A DNA stretch of 9,926 nucleotides, taken from the NCBI GenBank assembly GCA_910584875.1, contig CAJUDA010000044.1:1-9926 (forward strand), in the 5' to 3' direction. Positions 1-5,930 of the stretch are shown here, piece by piece. Numbering within the stretch: the first letter of the stretch is position 1; each line of letters starts with the position of its first letter. A program made the translations under genes and the position numbers. The notes beneath the pieces are model-generated. The model was not told the DNA's origin. It worked only from the letters and a program-made list of their open reading frames with translations, and made no database searches. Origin of the DNA: an uncultured Eubacterium sp. (GTDB lineage Bacteria; Bacillota; Clostridia; Lachnospirales; Lachnospiraceae).

Positions 1-7
1 ACGCTTC

Positions 8-32
8 CAAGAACGACCTATGGTCGTTCTTG
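8..32. repeat. Perfect 11-bp palindrome (hairpin element)
   Basis: Arms CAAGAACGACC (8-18) and GGTCGTTCTTG (22-32) are exact reverse complements around a TAT loop. It lies downstream of the minus-strand tRNA but has no T-tract on either side, so it is not a classical intrinsic terminator. The surrounding bases (about 1-55) are free of stops in one frame of each strand. The + strand frame from base 1 ends at TAA 55-57, so the tail of a gene entering from the left cannot be excluded. I think it is more likely a dispersed intergenic palindrome of the kind common in Lachnospiraceae genomes, but that is memory-based inference. Confidence 0.6.
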
Positions 33-67
33 CTCCGCACGAAAAGAACTTTCCTAAACAATAAAAA

Positions 68-138
68 AGCAGGATACGGGAGTCGGACCCGCCTCTTCAG
101 CTTGGGAAGCTGACATACTACCGATGTACTAATCCTGC
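68..138 (-). tRNA. tRNA-Gly (anticodon CCC)
   Basis: Read on the minus strand, the sequence folds into a complete 71-nt cloverleaf. The acceptor stem is GCAGGAT/ATCCTGC (138-132 with 75-69). The D-stem is GTAC/GTAT with one G-U pair and a GG-containing loop. The anticodon stem is TCAGC/GCTGA with loop TTCCCAA, giving anticodon CCC (104-106). The variable loop is 4 nt and the T-stem is GCGGG/CCCGT. The discriminator base is U (68), as expected for bacterial tRNA-Gly, and CCA is not encoded; a T-run follows immediately (67-61). The T-loop reads TCCGACT, so position 55 is C instead of the nearly universal U. This tRNA would read GGG codons. A near-consensus promoter lies upstream. Confidence 0.93.
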
Positions 139-161
139 GTATTTGAAACAACCATATAACC

Positions 162-189
162 ATTATAACAGTTTTTTCAGAAAAATCAA
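162..189 (-). promoter_or_regulatory. SigA-type promoter of tRNA-Gly
   Basis: On the minus strand there is TTGATT (189-184), a 16-bp spacer and a perfect TATAAT (167-162) preceded by TG (extended -10). The expected start near 155 gives a leader of about 17 nt before the tRNA 5' end at 138. Confidence 0.75.
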
Positions 190-195
190 TTCCAG

Positions 196-224
196 TTGAT
201 TAATTTTTCAAAAAAATTTATAAT
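196..224 (+). promoter_or_regulatory. SigA-type promoter of rmuC
   Basis: TTGATT (196-201), a 17-bp A/T-rich spacer and perfect TATAAT (219-224). The expected start near 231 gives a 5' leader of about 54 nt for the gene at 285. Its -35 box lies 6 bp from the -35 box of the divergent tRNA promoter. Confidence 0.75.
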
Positions 225-284
225 TATGATGGCTGGCTGATATACGCAGCAGAACATTCGTTACGATCACAGAGGAGGACGGGT

Positions 285-1208
285 ATGCAGGAGATCATCG
301 TGGGAATCGTATCCGGGGCGGTTGTCGCTCTGGTTCTTGGTATCATATTGTACAAGATGCTGTTGGGATCCATGGAGGACAAGCTCCATCATTATATGGA
401 GGCGCTGCTGAAATACCAGCAGACGATGGGGAACAGCCAGGTTCAGCAGATTGCCAGCCTGTCCGGGAAAATGGAACATCTGTCCGGCAGCGTGGGGCAT
501 CTGGAGCGTTCCCTGACAAACGTAAAGACAAGGGGCGTCTATGGAGAATGGCAGCTGGGGGCGATCCTGCAGGAGATCCTGACGCCGGAGCAGTATGATA
601 CGGAATGTATGGTAGTGCCGGGCAGTCAGAAACGGGTAGAGTTTGCGGTCAGGATGCCGGGGTATCGCGGGCAGACAGTCTATCTTCCCATTGATTCCAA
701 ATTCCCTCTCGATGCTTATCTCCAGCTGCAGGAAGCGGTGGCAGAGGGAGACCCGGAGACAGAAAAAGATGCCGTGGATCTGTTCCGCTCCCGGGTAAAA
801 CGGTTTGCAAAGGAAGTGCATGACAAATATATCATGCCTCCCTATACGACAGATTTTGCGATCCTGTTTCTTCCCTTTGAAGGAATTTATACCGAAGTGC
901 TCCAGCTTGGCATCCTGGAGGAACTGATGATGAAGTACCGGGTCACTGTGGCAGGTCCGAGTTCGCTGGCGGCGATCCTCAACAGCCTGCTTGTAGGATT
1001 CCGCAGTGTGGCACTTGAAGAAAAGACGGGTGAAGTATGGGAAGCGTTGTCCGGTGCAAAGGGAGAAGTAGAGCGGTTTGAAGAAACACTGGGCAGCGTT
1101 CAGAAGAGACTTGACCAGACGACCAGAGAGCTGGAAAATCTGGTGGGCGTGCGTACCCGCAGGCTGAAAAAGAAACTGGAGATTTTTGAAGGAGGGAACG
1201 AACTGTGA
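285..1208 (+). CDS. rmuC: RmuC-family DNA recombination protein, membrane-anchored
   Basis: This 307-residue protein matches the RmuC family, which in E. coli limits recombination at inverted repeats and has a predicted PD-(D/E)XK nuclease-like core; the biochemical activity is still unclear. Residues 4-27 form one hydrophobic N-terminal segment, so the protein is probably anchored in the membrane with its body in the cytoplasm. Residues 30-80 are a helical linker. The family core begins with the signature around G84-L99 (Gly-Val-Tyr-Gly-Glu-Trp), followed by E119 and the Ile-Asp-Ser-Lys motif at 136-139; E119, D137 and K139 fit the nuclease-like acidic/Lys positions. A charged coiled-coil tail covers about 255-300. 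At 307 residues it is shorter than E. coli RmuC (about 475), mainly in the N-terminal coiled coil. The start is ATG with AGAGGAGG 6 nt upstream. Its stop overlaps the next gene's GTG start (GTGA), indicating translational coupling. Confidence 0.9.
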   Translation: MQEIIVGIVSGAVVALVLGIILYKMLLGSMEDKLHHYMEALLKYQQTMGNSQVQQIASLSGKMEHLSGSVGHLERSLTNVKTRGVYGEWQLGAILQEILTPEQYDTECMVVPGSQKRVEFAVRMPGYRGQTVYLPIDSKFPLDAYLQLQEAVAEGDPETEKDAVDLFRSRVKRFAKEVHDKYIMPPYTTDFAILFLPFEGIYTEVLQLGILEELMMKYRVTVAGPSSLAAILNSLLVGFRSVALEEKTGEVWEALSGAKGEVERFEETLGSVQKRLDQTTRELENLVGVRTRRLKKKLEIFEGGNEL

Positions 1209-1774
1209 AGCGAACCTGCGATCGATGTGGGAAGGTATTTGAAATATCAGAGGCAGAGATTGGATATTATGAACAGCAGAAACAAAAAATCCCCACAAGC
1301 TGCTACGCGTGTCGGCGCTCAGAGCGTCTCCGCCGGACACTGCCTGTCGTGCCGAAAGGGGTTGGCAGGTTTGGCAGAAACCGCTTCGGGATCGGACATG
1401 CCATGCCGGGTATGTTTTCGATACTGCTTCTGACCGCTGTTTTTATGCTGGGGCGCTCTTCTTTTAATGGCGGAGACACGGTCAGCCGTCAGCCAGGCAC
1501 GTCCGTGACGCAGCCGGGTGCGGTTTCCAAAACATATATATTTAAGAATTTTGATCAGCTGGTGCAGCAGTTTGAAACGTATGGAAAAGCGATGGGATAT
1601 GATTCAGAAGAAGAGTACCTTGCGGCAGCCAACGAGGTGATCGCAGATCCGAAGTCCGTTCACAGCACGAAAGACGGGGAAGAAAGCTACGAGCGCAGGC
1701 AGACCGGGGAACAGGTCATCCTGTCGGCAGATGGCTTTATCCGTACATTTCGCCGGCGAAAAGAAGATGAGTGA
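1205..1774 (+). CDS. Zinc-ribbon, single-TM protein with degenerate nuclease-like C-terminal module
   Basis: A 189-residue protein of unknown function in three parts. Residues 1-45 are a zinc ribbon with C5/C8 and C33/C36 followed by Arg-Arg, resembling the small 'probable zinc-ribbon' family (Cys-x2-Cys-Gly-x-x-Phe ... Pro-x-x-Cys-x-x-Cys-Arg). Residues 66-83 are one hydrophobic membrane segment preceded by many Arg/Lys, which favours a cytoplasmic zinc ribbon. After a Ser/Thr/Pro/Gly linker, residues 110-185 form a compact domain with Met-Gly-Tyr (130-132), Glu-Glu-Tyr (136-138), an Ala-rich helix and Asp-Gly-Phe-Ile-Arg-Thr (176-181). That arrangement resembles a C-terminal module of Lachnospiraceae proteins related to BECR-type RNases, but the two His I expect near 122 and 126 are Gln and Tyr here. 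The GTG start overlaps the rmuC stop by 4 nt; the only upstream ribosome site is GGAGG near 1191-1195. Function is not assigned. Confidence 0.8.
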   Translation: MKRTCDRCGKVFEISEAEIGYYEQQKQKIPTSCYACRRSERLRRTLPVVPKGVGRFGRNRFGIGHAMPGMFSILLLTAVFMLGRSSFNGGDTVSRQPGTSVTQPGAVSKTYIFKNFDQLVQQFETYGKAMGYDSEEEYLAAANEVIADPKSVHSTKDGEESYERRQTGEQVILSADGFIRTFRRRKEDE

Positions 1775-1786
1775 GGTTTAGGAAGC

Positions 1787-1797
1787 ATTGCAAAATA
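1787..1797. repeat. Left copy of 11-bp direct repeat flanking the oxidoreductase gene
   Basis: ATTGCAAAATA, followed within two bases by CAT. An identical 11-mer occurs at 2818-2828, just after the oxidoreductase gene, where CAT follows after one base. The two copies bracket a stretch with lower GC than its surroundings. Confidence 0.5.
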
Positions 1798-1818
1798 GAC
1801 ATGAGGAGGGCAAACGGT

Positions 1819-2793
1819 ATGCAAGAGATTAGATGGGCAGTTTTAGGTACAGGTGTCATTGCAAATGAAATGGCGGCCGCACTTAAGAAAAATGGGAAAA
1901 ATATTTATGCTGTCGGAAATAGAACTTATGACAAAGCAGTTACCTTTGCCGACAAATATGGAATTGAAAAAGTGTATGAGGATTACAACGATATGTTTTC
2001 GGATCCGGAGGTTGATGTGATTTACATTACCACTCCACATAATACTCATATGGGATTCATGAAAAAAGCGATTGCCAATGGGAAACATATTCTTGTTGAG
2101 AAGTCGATTACATTAAACAGCAGTGAGCTGGATGAAGTAATTACACTGGCAGATGAAAAGGGTGTGATCATTGGTGAAGCCATGACCATTTATCATATGC
2201 CAGTATATAAGAAATTGAGAGAAATACTTGATTCTGGGAGATTAGGAAAAGTCAACCTGATAACAATGAATTTTGGAAGTTTCAAAGAATACGATATGAG
2301 CAATCGGTTTTTCAATAAAAATCTTGCGGGGGGTGCCATGCTTGATATTGGGGTTTATGCACTTTCATTTATCCGATGGTTTATGGACGAAAAGCCAGCG
2401 AGACTTTTATCGCAGGTAAAGTCTGCGCCAACAGGAGTGGATGAACAGGCGGGATTGCTGCTTATGAACGAAGAGGGACAGATGGCATCGGTTATGCTGT
2501 CACTTCATTCAAAACAGCCAAAGCGCGGCATGATTTCCTGTGAAGAGGGCTACATTGAAATTATGGAATATCCCAGAGCGTGGGAAGCAACGATTACCTA
2601 TGCACAGTCTGGAGAGACAGAAGTGATCAGGGAAGGTGAAAATGCGGACGCTTTAGCATACGAGCTGGCGGATATGGAGAGGGCGGTCTCAGGAGATGCG
2701 GAATGCATGCATCTTGAATATACCAAAGATGTGATGGATATGATGACAGCTTTTAGAAATGAATGGGGATTCAAATATCCGGAAGAAGAATAA
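1819..2793 (+). CDS. Gfo/Idh/MocA-family NAD(P)-dependent oxidoreductase
   Basis: This 324-residue protein is of normal length for the family, which oxidises or reduces sugars, inositols and diol-type substrates with NAD(P). The N-terminal Rossmann fold starts at once with Ala-Val-Leu-Gly-Thr-Gly (7-12). Thr-Thr-Pro-His-Asn-x-x-His (71-78 region) follows, then Glu-Lys-Ser (94-96), where Lys95 is the usual catalytic/cofactor Lys of the family's Glu-Lys-Pro motif. The C-terminal domain carries Gly-Gly-Ala-Met-Leu-Asp-Ile-Gly-Val-Tyr (171-180), with D176 and Y180 in the usual active-site positions. It looks closest to the dihydrodiol dehydrogenase-like branch, but the substrate cannot be told. 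I chose ATG 1819 over an upstream in-frame GTG at 1771 because GAGGAGGG (1803-1810) precedes it at 8 nt and homologues start just before the Rossmann motif. Its base composition is AT-richer than both neighbours: two 60-base lines I counted are about 35% GC, against about 63% for one in panB. Confidence 0.9.
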   Translation: MQEIRWAVLGTGVIANEMAAALKKNGKNIYAVGNRTYDKAVTFADKYGIEKVYEDYNDMFSDPEVDVIYITTPHNTHMGFMKKAIANGKHILVEKSITLNSSELDEVITLADEKGVIIGEAMTIYHMPVYKKLREILDSGRLGKVNLITMNFGSFKEYDMSNRFFNKNLAGGAMLDIGVYALSFIRWFMDEKPARLLSQVKSAPTGVDEQAGLLLMNEEGQMASVMLSLHSKQPKRGMISCEEGYIEIMEYPRAWEATITYAQSGETEVIREGENADALAYELADMERAVSGDAECMHLEYTKDVMDMMTAFRNEWGFKYPEEE

Positions 2794-2817
2794 ATGCCAT
2801 TTCAGAATTTCGGCACT

Positions 2818-2828
2818 ATTGCAAAATA
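2818..2828. repeat. Right copy of 11-bp direct repeat
   Basis: ATTGCAAAATA, identical to 1787-1797. It starts 25 bases after the oxidoreductase stop codon and overlaps the -35 box (TTGCAA) of the predicted panG promoter. The repeat-to-repeat unit is 1,031 bp. Confidence 0.5.
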
Positions 2829-2847
2829 TCATCTTTTGTGGTATTCT
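2819..2847 (+). promoter_or_regulatory. Promoter of the panG-panB-panC-panD-coaBC operon
   Basis: TTGCAA (2819-2824), a 17-bp spacer and TATTCT (2842-2847) form a plausible SigA promoter. The predicted start near 2854 gives a leader of about 66 nt that includes the stem-loop at 2883-2900. The 126-bp gap between the oxidoreductase and panG is the only sizeable gap upstream of the operon, so the operon start belongs here. Confidence 0.55.
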
Positions 2848-2882
2848 TTGCTTTGAGCGGTATTCGTAGGAAACTGCATCAG

Positions 2883-2900
2883 GTGATAATGTGTTGTCAC
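2883..2900 (+). promoter_or_regulatory. Inverted repeat in the pan operon leader
   Basis: GTGATAA and TTGTCAC pair over 7 positions, one of them a T-G wobble, around a TGTG loop. It sits 7 nt upstream of the GGAGGTGAT ribosome binding site (2908-2916) of panG. It could be a leader hairpin that modulates initiation, or a DNA operator. It is too small to be a known pantothenate/CoA riboswitch, and none is known to me. Confidence 0.4.
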
Positions 2901-2919
2901 TGGTTACGGAGGTGATGAC

Positions 2920-3783
2920 ATGGAAATAGGAATCGTTGGTGCCGGCAGGGTTGGCTGTTCGATTGGAAAATATCTGAAAGAACACGGTGCGGCTGTTGCC
3001 GGGTACTACAGTAAAAGCAGAGAGAGCGTGGAATTTGCCGCGACTTTCACAAACACGGCAGCCTTTCCATCCCTTGAGGAACTGGTAGAGGCAGTCAGCA
3101 TGATCTTTATCACAACGCCGGATGATGAGATCCGGCCGGTGTGGGAAAAGATTGCAGGACAACCGATTCGTGGGAAAATAATATGCCATTTCAGTGGCTC
3201 ATTGTCATCCGTTGTATTCTCTGGCAGAGAACAGGCTGGTGCATCCGGCTGTTCTGTCCATCCTATGTATGCGTTCAGCAGCAAAGAAACATCCTGGCAG
3301 CAATTAAATCAGGTACTCTTCACCATGGAAGGGGACAGTCATGCGCTGGATCGTGTCGATCTGGTATTGGCACAGGCGGGAATCCGGCACTTCGTTATCG
3401 ATTCCGCTAAAAAAGAACGGTATCATGCGGCGGCGTCCATGGTCAGCAATATGATGATCGGTCTGTATCAGATGAGCATCGATATGCTGCAGGACTGCGG
3501 CTTTGAAGAAGCAGCGGCGCGCCTTCTGGTGGAGCCTCTTGTGCGGAACAATATAGAGAATCTGCTTGCCACATCGCCAGAGCAGGCGCTTACCGGTCCC
3601 ATTGAGAGGAACGATGTGGAGACGGTCAGGAAACATCTGGCGGTACTGACAGAGGAGGAGAGGGAGGTATATACCAGTCTGGCACAGAAACTGGTAGAGA
3701 CAGCCAGGAGAAAAAATCCAGACAAAGAATATGGAGAGATCCTGAAAGTAATAGAAAAACCGCATGGAAAAGAAAATGCGTGA
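2920..3783 (+). CDS. panG: PanG-type 2-dehydropantoate reductase (Rossmann/DUF2520)
   Basis: A 287-residue cytoplasmic protein with an N-terminal Rossmann domain (Gly-Ala-Gly-Arg-Val-Gly, 7-12; Thr-Thr-Pro-Asp-Asp, 65-69) and a C-terminal helical DUF2520 domain. Conserved-looking motifs are H90 in His-Phe-Ser-Gly, Ser-Val-His-Pro-Met (112-116), Tyr-His-Ala-Ala-Ala with N177 nearby (168-177), and Gly-Pro-Ile-Glu-Arg-Asn-Asp (226-232). To my knowledge this family includes PanG, the alternative NAD(P)H-dependent ketopantoate reductase first described in Francisella and found in bacteria lacking PanE. Its place directly before panB, panC and panD supports ketopantoate to pantoate reduction, the one de novo step otherwise missing here. 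The start is ATG with a near-perfect GGAGGTGAT site; panB begins 12 nt after the stop. The domain assignment is firm. The specific reaction rests on context and family knowledge; another dehydrogenase role is possible. Confidence 0.8.
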   Translation: MEIGIVGAGRVGCSIGKYLKEHGAAVAGYYSKSRESVEFAATFTNTAAFPSLEELVEAVSMIFITTPDDEIRPVWEKIAGQPIRGKIICHFSGSLSSVVFSGREQAGASGCSVHPMYAFSSKETSWQQLNQVLFTMEGDSHALDRVDLVLAQAGIRHFVIDSAKKERYHAAASMVSNMMIGLYQMSIDMLQDCGFEEAAARLLVEPLVRNNIENLLATSPEQALTGPIERNDVETVRKHLAVLTEEEREVYTSLAQKLVETARRKNPDKEYGEILKVIEKPHGKENA

Positions 3784-3795
3784 TCGGAGGACAAT

Positions 3796-4623
3796 GTGAA
3801 AAACACAGTAGTAACATTTCAGCAGGCAAAAGAAAAGGGTGAGAAGCTCACGATGCTTACGGCGTATGATTATTCGACGGCGAAGCTGGAAGATGAGGCA
3901 GGTGTAAACAGTATCCTGGTAGGGGACTCCCTGGGAAATGTAATGCTTGGATACGAGGATACGATATCGGTGACGATGGAAGATATGATCCATCATGGCG
4001 CCGCTGTGGCGAGAGGGGCGAAAAATGCCCTGGTCATCATTGATATGCCGTTTATGTCTTATCAGACATCGGTATATGATGCCGTGGTCAATGCCGGACG
4101 TCTGATGAAAGAGGGACGTGCGGGGGCGGTAAAACTGGAAGGCGGCGTAGAAGTATGCCCGCAGATCCGGGCGATCGTAAATGCCGGGATTCCGGTGTGC
4201 GCCCATGTGGGACTGACTCCCCAGTCCATCCATGCCTTTGGTGGATTCAAAGTACAGGGAAAATCCGAGGCGGCGGCGAAAAAAGTGCTGGAGGACGCCA
4301 GAGCAGTGGAAGAAGCCAGGGCGTTTGCCGTGGTGCTGGAAGGCATCCCGAAGAAGCTGGGGGATCTTGTGAGCCGGGAGCTTCGCATCCCTACGATCGG
4401 TATCGGCGCAGGAAACGGCTGTGACGGCCAGGTGCTGGTATATCAGGATCTTTTGGGGATGTTCTCTGATTTTACTCCGAAATTTGTCAAGCGGTACGCC
4501 GATCTGGGCACGATTATGAAAGAGGCGTTCCGCTCTTATATCGAGGAGGTCGGCAGCGGGGCATTTCCGGCAGCGGAGCATGAGTATCAGATCGATGATG
4601 ACGTGATCGAAAAATTGTATTGA
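3796..4623 (+). CDS. panB: 3-methyl-2-oxobutanoate hydroxymethyltransferase
   Basis: PanB transfers a hydroxymethyl group from 5,10-methylene-tetrahydrofolate to 2-oxoisovalerate, giving ketopantoate, the committed step of pantothenate synthesis. The 275-residue protein fits the family (E. coli 264) and is a Mg-dependent TIM barrel. Visible motifs are Thr-Ala-Tyr-Asp (22-25), Val-Gly-Asp-Ser-Leu-Gly (42-47, metal-site D44), Asp-Met-Pro-Phe (83-86, metal-site D83), Val-Lys-Leu-Glu-Gly-Gly (112-117, K113 and E115), His-Val-Gly-Leu-Thr-Pro-Gln (137-143) and Leu-Glu-Gly-Ile-Pro with the probable catalytic E182. Gly-Ile-Gly-Ala-Gly follows later. Start codon is GTG: GGAGG (3786-3790) lies 5 nt upstream, and the ATG two bases earlier in another frame runs straight into a stop. 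It is the second gene of the operon. Confidence 0.97.
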   Translation: MKNTVVTFQQAKEKGEKLTMLTAYDYSTAKLEDEAGVNSILVGDSLGNVMLGYEDTISVTMEDMIHHGAAVARGAKNALVIIDMPFMSYQTSVYDAVVNAGRLMKEGRAGAVKLEGGVEVCPQIRAIVNAGIPVCAHVGLTPQSIHAFGGFKVQGKSEAAAKKVLEDARAVEEARAFAVVLEGIPKKLGDLVSRELRIPTIGIGAGNGCDGQVLVYQDLLGMFSDFTPKFVKRYADLGTIMKEAFRSYIEEVGSGAFPAAEHEYQIDDDVIEKLY

Positions 4624-4640
4624 GAAAGGAAACCGGAGCG

Positions 4641-5486
4641 ATGAAAATAGTATCAGCGGTAGATGATGTGAGACAACAGGTGAGAGAGTGGAGAGCCGGG
4701 GGGCTCAGTGTAGGACTGGTACCTACGATGGGGTATCTCCATGAGGGGCATAAGAGCCTGATCGACAAGGCGGTGGAGCAGAATGACAGGGTTGTGGTGA
4801 GTGTCTTTGTCAATCCCACCCAGTTTGGACCGGGAGAGGATCTTGCCACCTATCCAAGAGATCTGGACCGGGATGCCGCACTGTGTGAAGAGGCGGGCGC
4901 TTCCCTGATCTTCCATCCAGAGAAAGAAGATATGTATTTTGACGATTTCTGCACCTGGGTCGATATGGACGGACTGACGAAGGGGCTCTGCGGCAAGACA
5001 AGACCGACGCATTTCCGCGGAGTGTGTACGGTAGTCAGCAAGCTGTTTCATATTGTGCAGCCGGACCGTGCCTATTTTGGGCAGAAGGATGCGCAGCAGC
5101 TGGCTGTGATCCGGCGCATGGTACGCGATCTCAATTTTGATCTGGAGATCGTCGGCTGTCCCATTATCCGGGAAGAAGACGGACTGGCAAAAAGCTCCCG
5201 CAACACCTATCTCTCCCCGGAAGAGAGAGAGGCGGCGACGATACTTCACAAAGCGCTCGTGCGGGGCAGGGAGATGATCCAGAACGGCGAAAAGCAGGCG
5301 GATGCCGTGGTGAAAGAAATTACAGAGATCATCCAGTCAGAACCGCTGGCAAAGATTGATTATGTCGAGGTCGTGGACTTTGACCGCATCGAGAGCATCC
5401 AGACGATAGAGGGGACGGTGCTTACCGCCGTGGCAGTCTATATTGGCAAAACACGTCTGATCGATAATTTTATCATTTCACAATAA
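4641..5486 (+). CDS. panC: Pantothenate synthetase (pantoate--beta-alanine ligase)
   Basis: PanC activates pantoate with ATP to pantoyl-adenylate and condenses it with beta-alanine to pantothenate. The 281-residue protein has the family's usual length. Its nucleotidyltransferase signature is Pro-Thr-Met-Gly-x-Leu-His-x-Gly-His (28-37), with H34 and H37 as the HIGH-type histidines. It also has Phe-Val-Asn-Pro-Thr-Gln-Phe, Phe-Gly-Gln-Lys-Asp-x-Gln-Gln, and the KMSKS-like Lys-Ser-Ser-Arg-Asn. I chose ATG 4641, 17 nt after the panB stop, because the conserved protein starts there. An in-frame TTG at 4620 would add seven unlike residues. The ribosome site is imperfect: AAAGGA ends about 10 nt upstream, and CGGAG is only 2 nt from the ATG. 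Translation may therefore lean on coupling with panB. Confidence 0.97.
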   Translation: MKIVSAVDDVRQQVREWRAGGLSVGLVPTMGYLHEGHKSLIDKAVEQNDRVVVSVFVNPTQFGPGEDLATYPRDLDRDAALCEEAGASLIFHPEKEDMYFDDFCTWVDMDGLTKGLCGKTRPTHFRGVCTVVSKLFHIVQPDRAYFGQKDAQQLAVIRRMVRDLNFDLEIVGCPIIREEDGLAKSSRNTYLSPEEREAATILHKALVRGREMIQNGEKQADAVVKEITEIIQSEPLAKIDYVEVVDFDRIESIQTIEGTVLTAVAVYIGKTRLIDNFIISQ

Positions 5487-5524
5487 GGAAACGGACAGGT
5501 ATCAGAAAAAAGGAGGAACCAGTA

Positions 5525-5911
5525 ATGACAATCCAGATGCTAAAGGGAAAGATCCACCGCGCTGTTGTCGTACAGGCGGAATTGGATTATGTAGGAAGTA
5601 TCACAGTTGATCCGGTGCTGATGGAGGCGGCAGGGATTTTTGAATACGAAAAGGTTCAGATCGTGGATGTGGAAAACGGCAGCCGTTTTGAGACGTACAC
5701 GATAGCCGGAGAGCCGGGGAGCGGCATGATCTGTCTGAATGGCGCAGCGGCCCGGATGGTGCGGGAAAGAGACCATATCATTATTATGAGTTATTGTGAA
5801 GTGACGCCGGAGGAAGCGAAGGGACATAAGCCGAAGGTCGTATTTGTGGACGAAAAAAACCAGATCAAGAGAGTGTCCAACTATGAAAAACACGGACAGC
5901 TTTCGGAGTGA
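5525..5911 (+). CDS. panD: Aspartate 1-decarboxylase (pyruvoyl enzyme precursor)
   Basis: PanD decarboxylates L-aspartate to beta-alanine, the second substrate of PanC. The 128-residue proenzyme is of normal size (E. coli 126). The self-processing site is intact: Tyr22-Val23-Gly24-Ser25, where cleavage between G24 and S25 converts Ser25 to the pyruvoyl group. Catalytic and processing residues known from E. coli are in register: K9, R54, T57 and Y58. The Asn-Gly-Ala-Ala-Ala-Arg segment that lines the active site is also present. The start is ATG with AGGAGG (5511-5516) 8 nt upstream. The gap after panC is 38 nt and coaBC starts 19 nt after the stop, consistent with one transcript. No separate PanM/PanZ-type maturation factor is visible. 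Confidence 0.97.
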   Translation: MTIQMLKGKIHRAVVVQAELDYVGSITVDPVLMEAAGIFEYEKVQIVDVENGSRFETYTIAGEPGSGMICLNGAAARMVRERDHIIIMSYCEVTPEEAKGHKPKVVFVDEKNQIKRVSNYEKHGQLSE

Positions 5912-5930
5912 CAACAGCAGGGAGGAGAAA

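Noticed and set aside
2794..3194. 12-bp repeat ATGCCATTTCAG at 2794-2805 and 3183-3194
   Set aside because: One copy lies inside panG coding sequence and a few 12-mers are expected to repeat by chance in 10 kb; no boundary or composition change goes with it.
3304..4581. Long open frame antisense to panG/panB (also similar antisense frames under rmuC and coaBC)
   Set aside because: The sense strand encodes well-conserved enzymes over the whole stretch. The antisense products are rich in His, Arg, Cys and Phe with no family motif, as typical of shadow frames in GC-rich genes.
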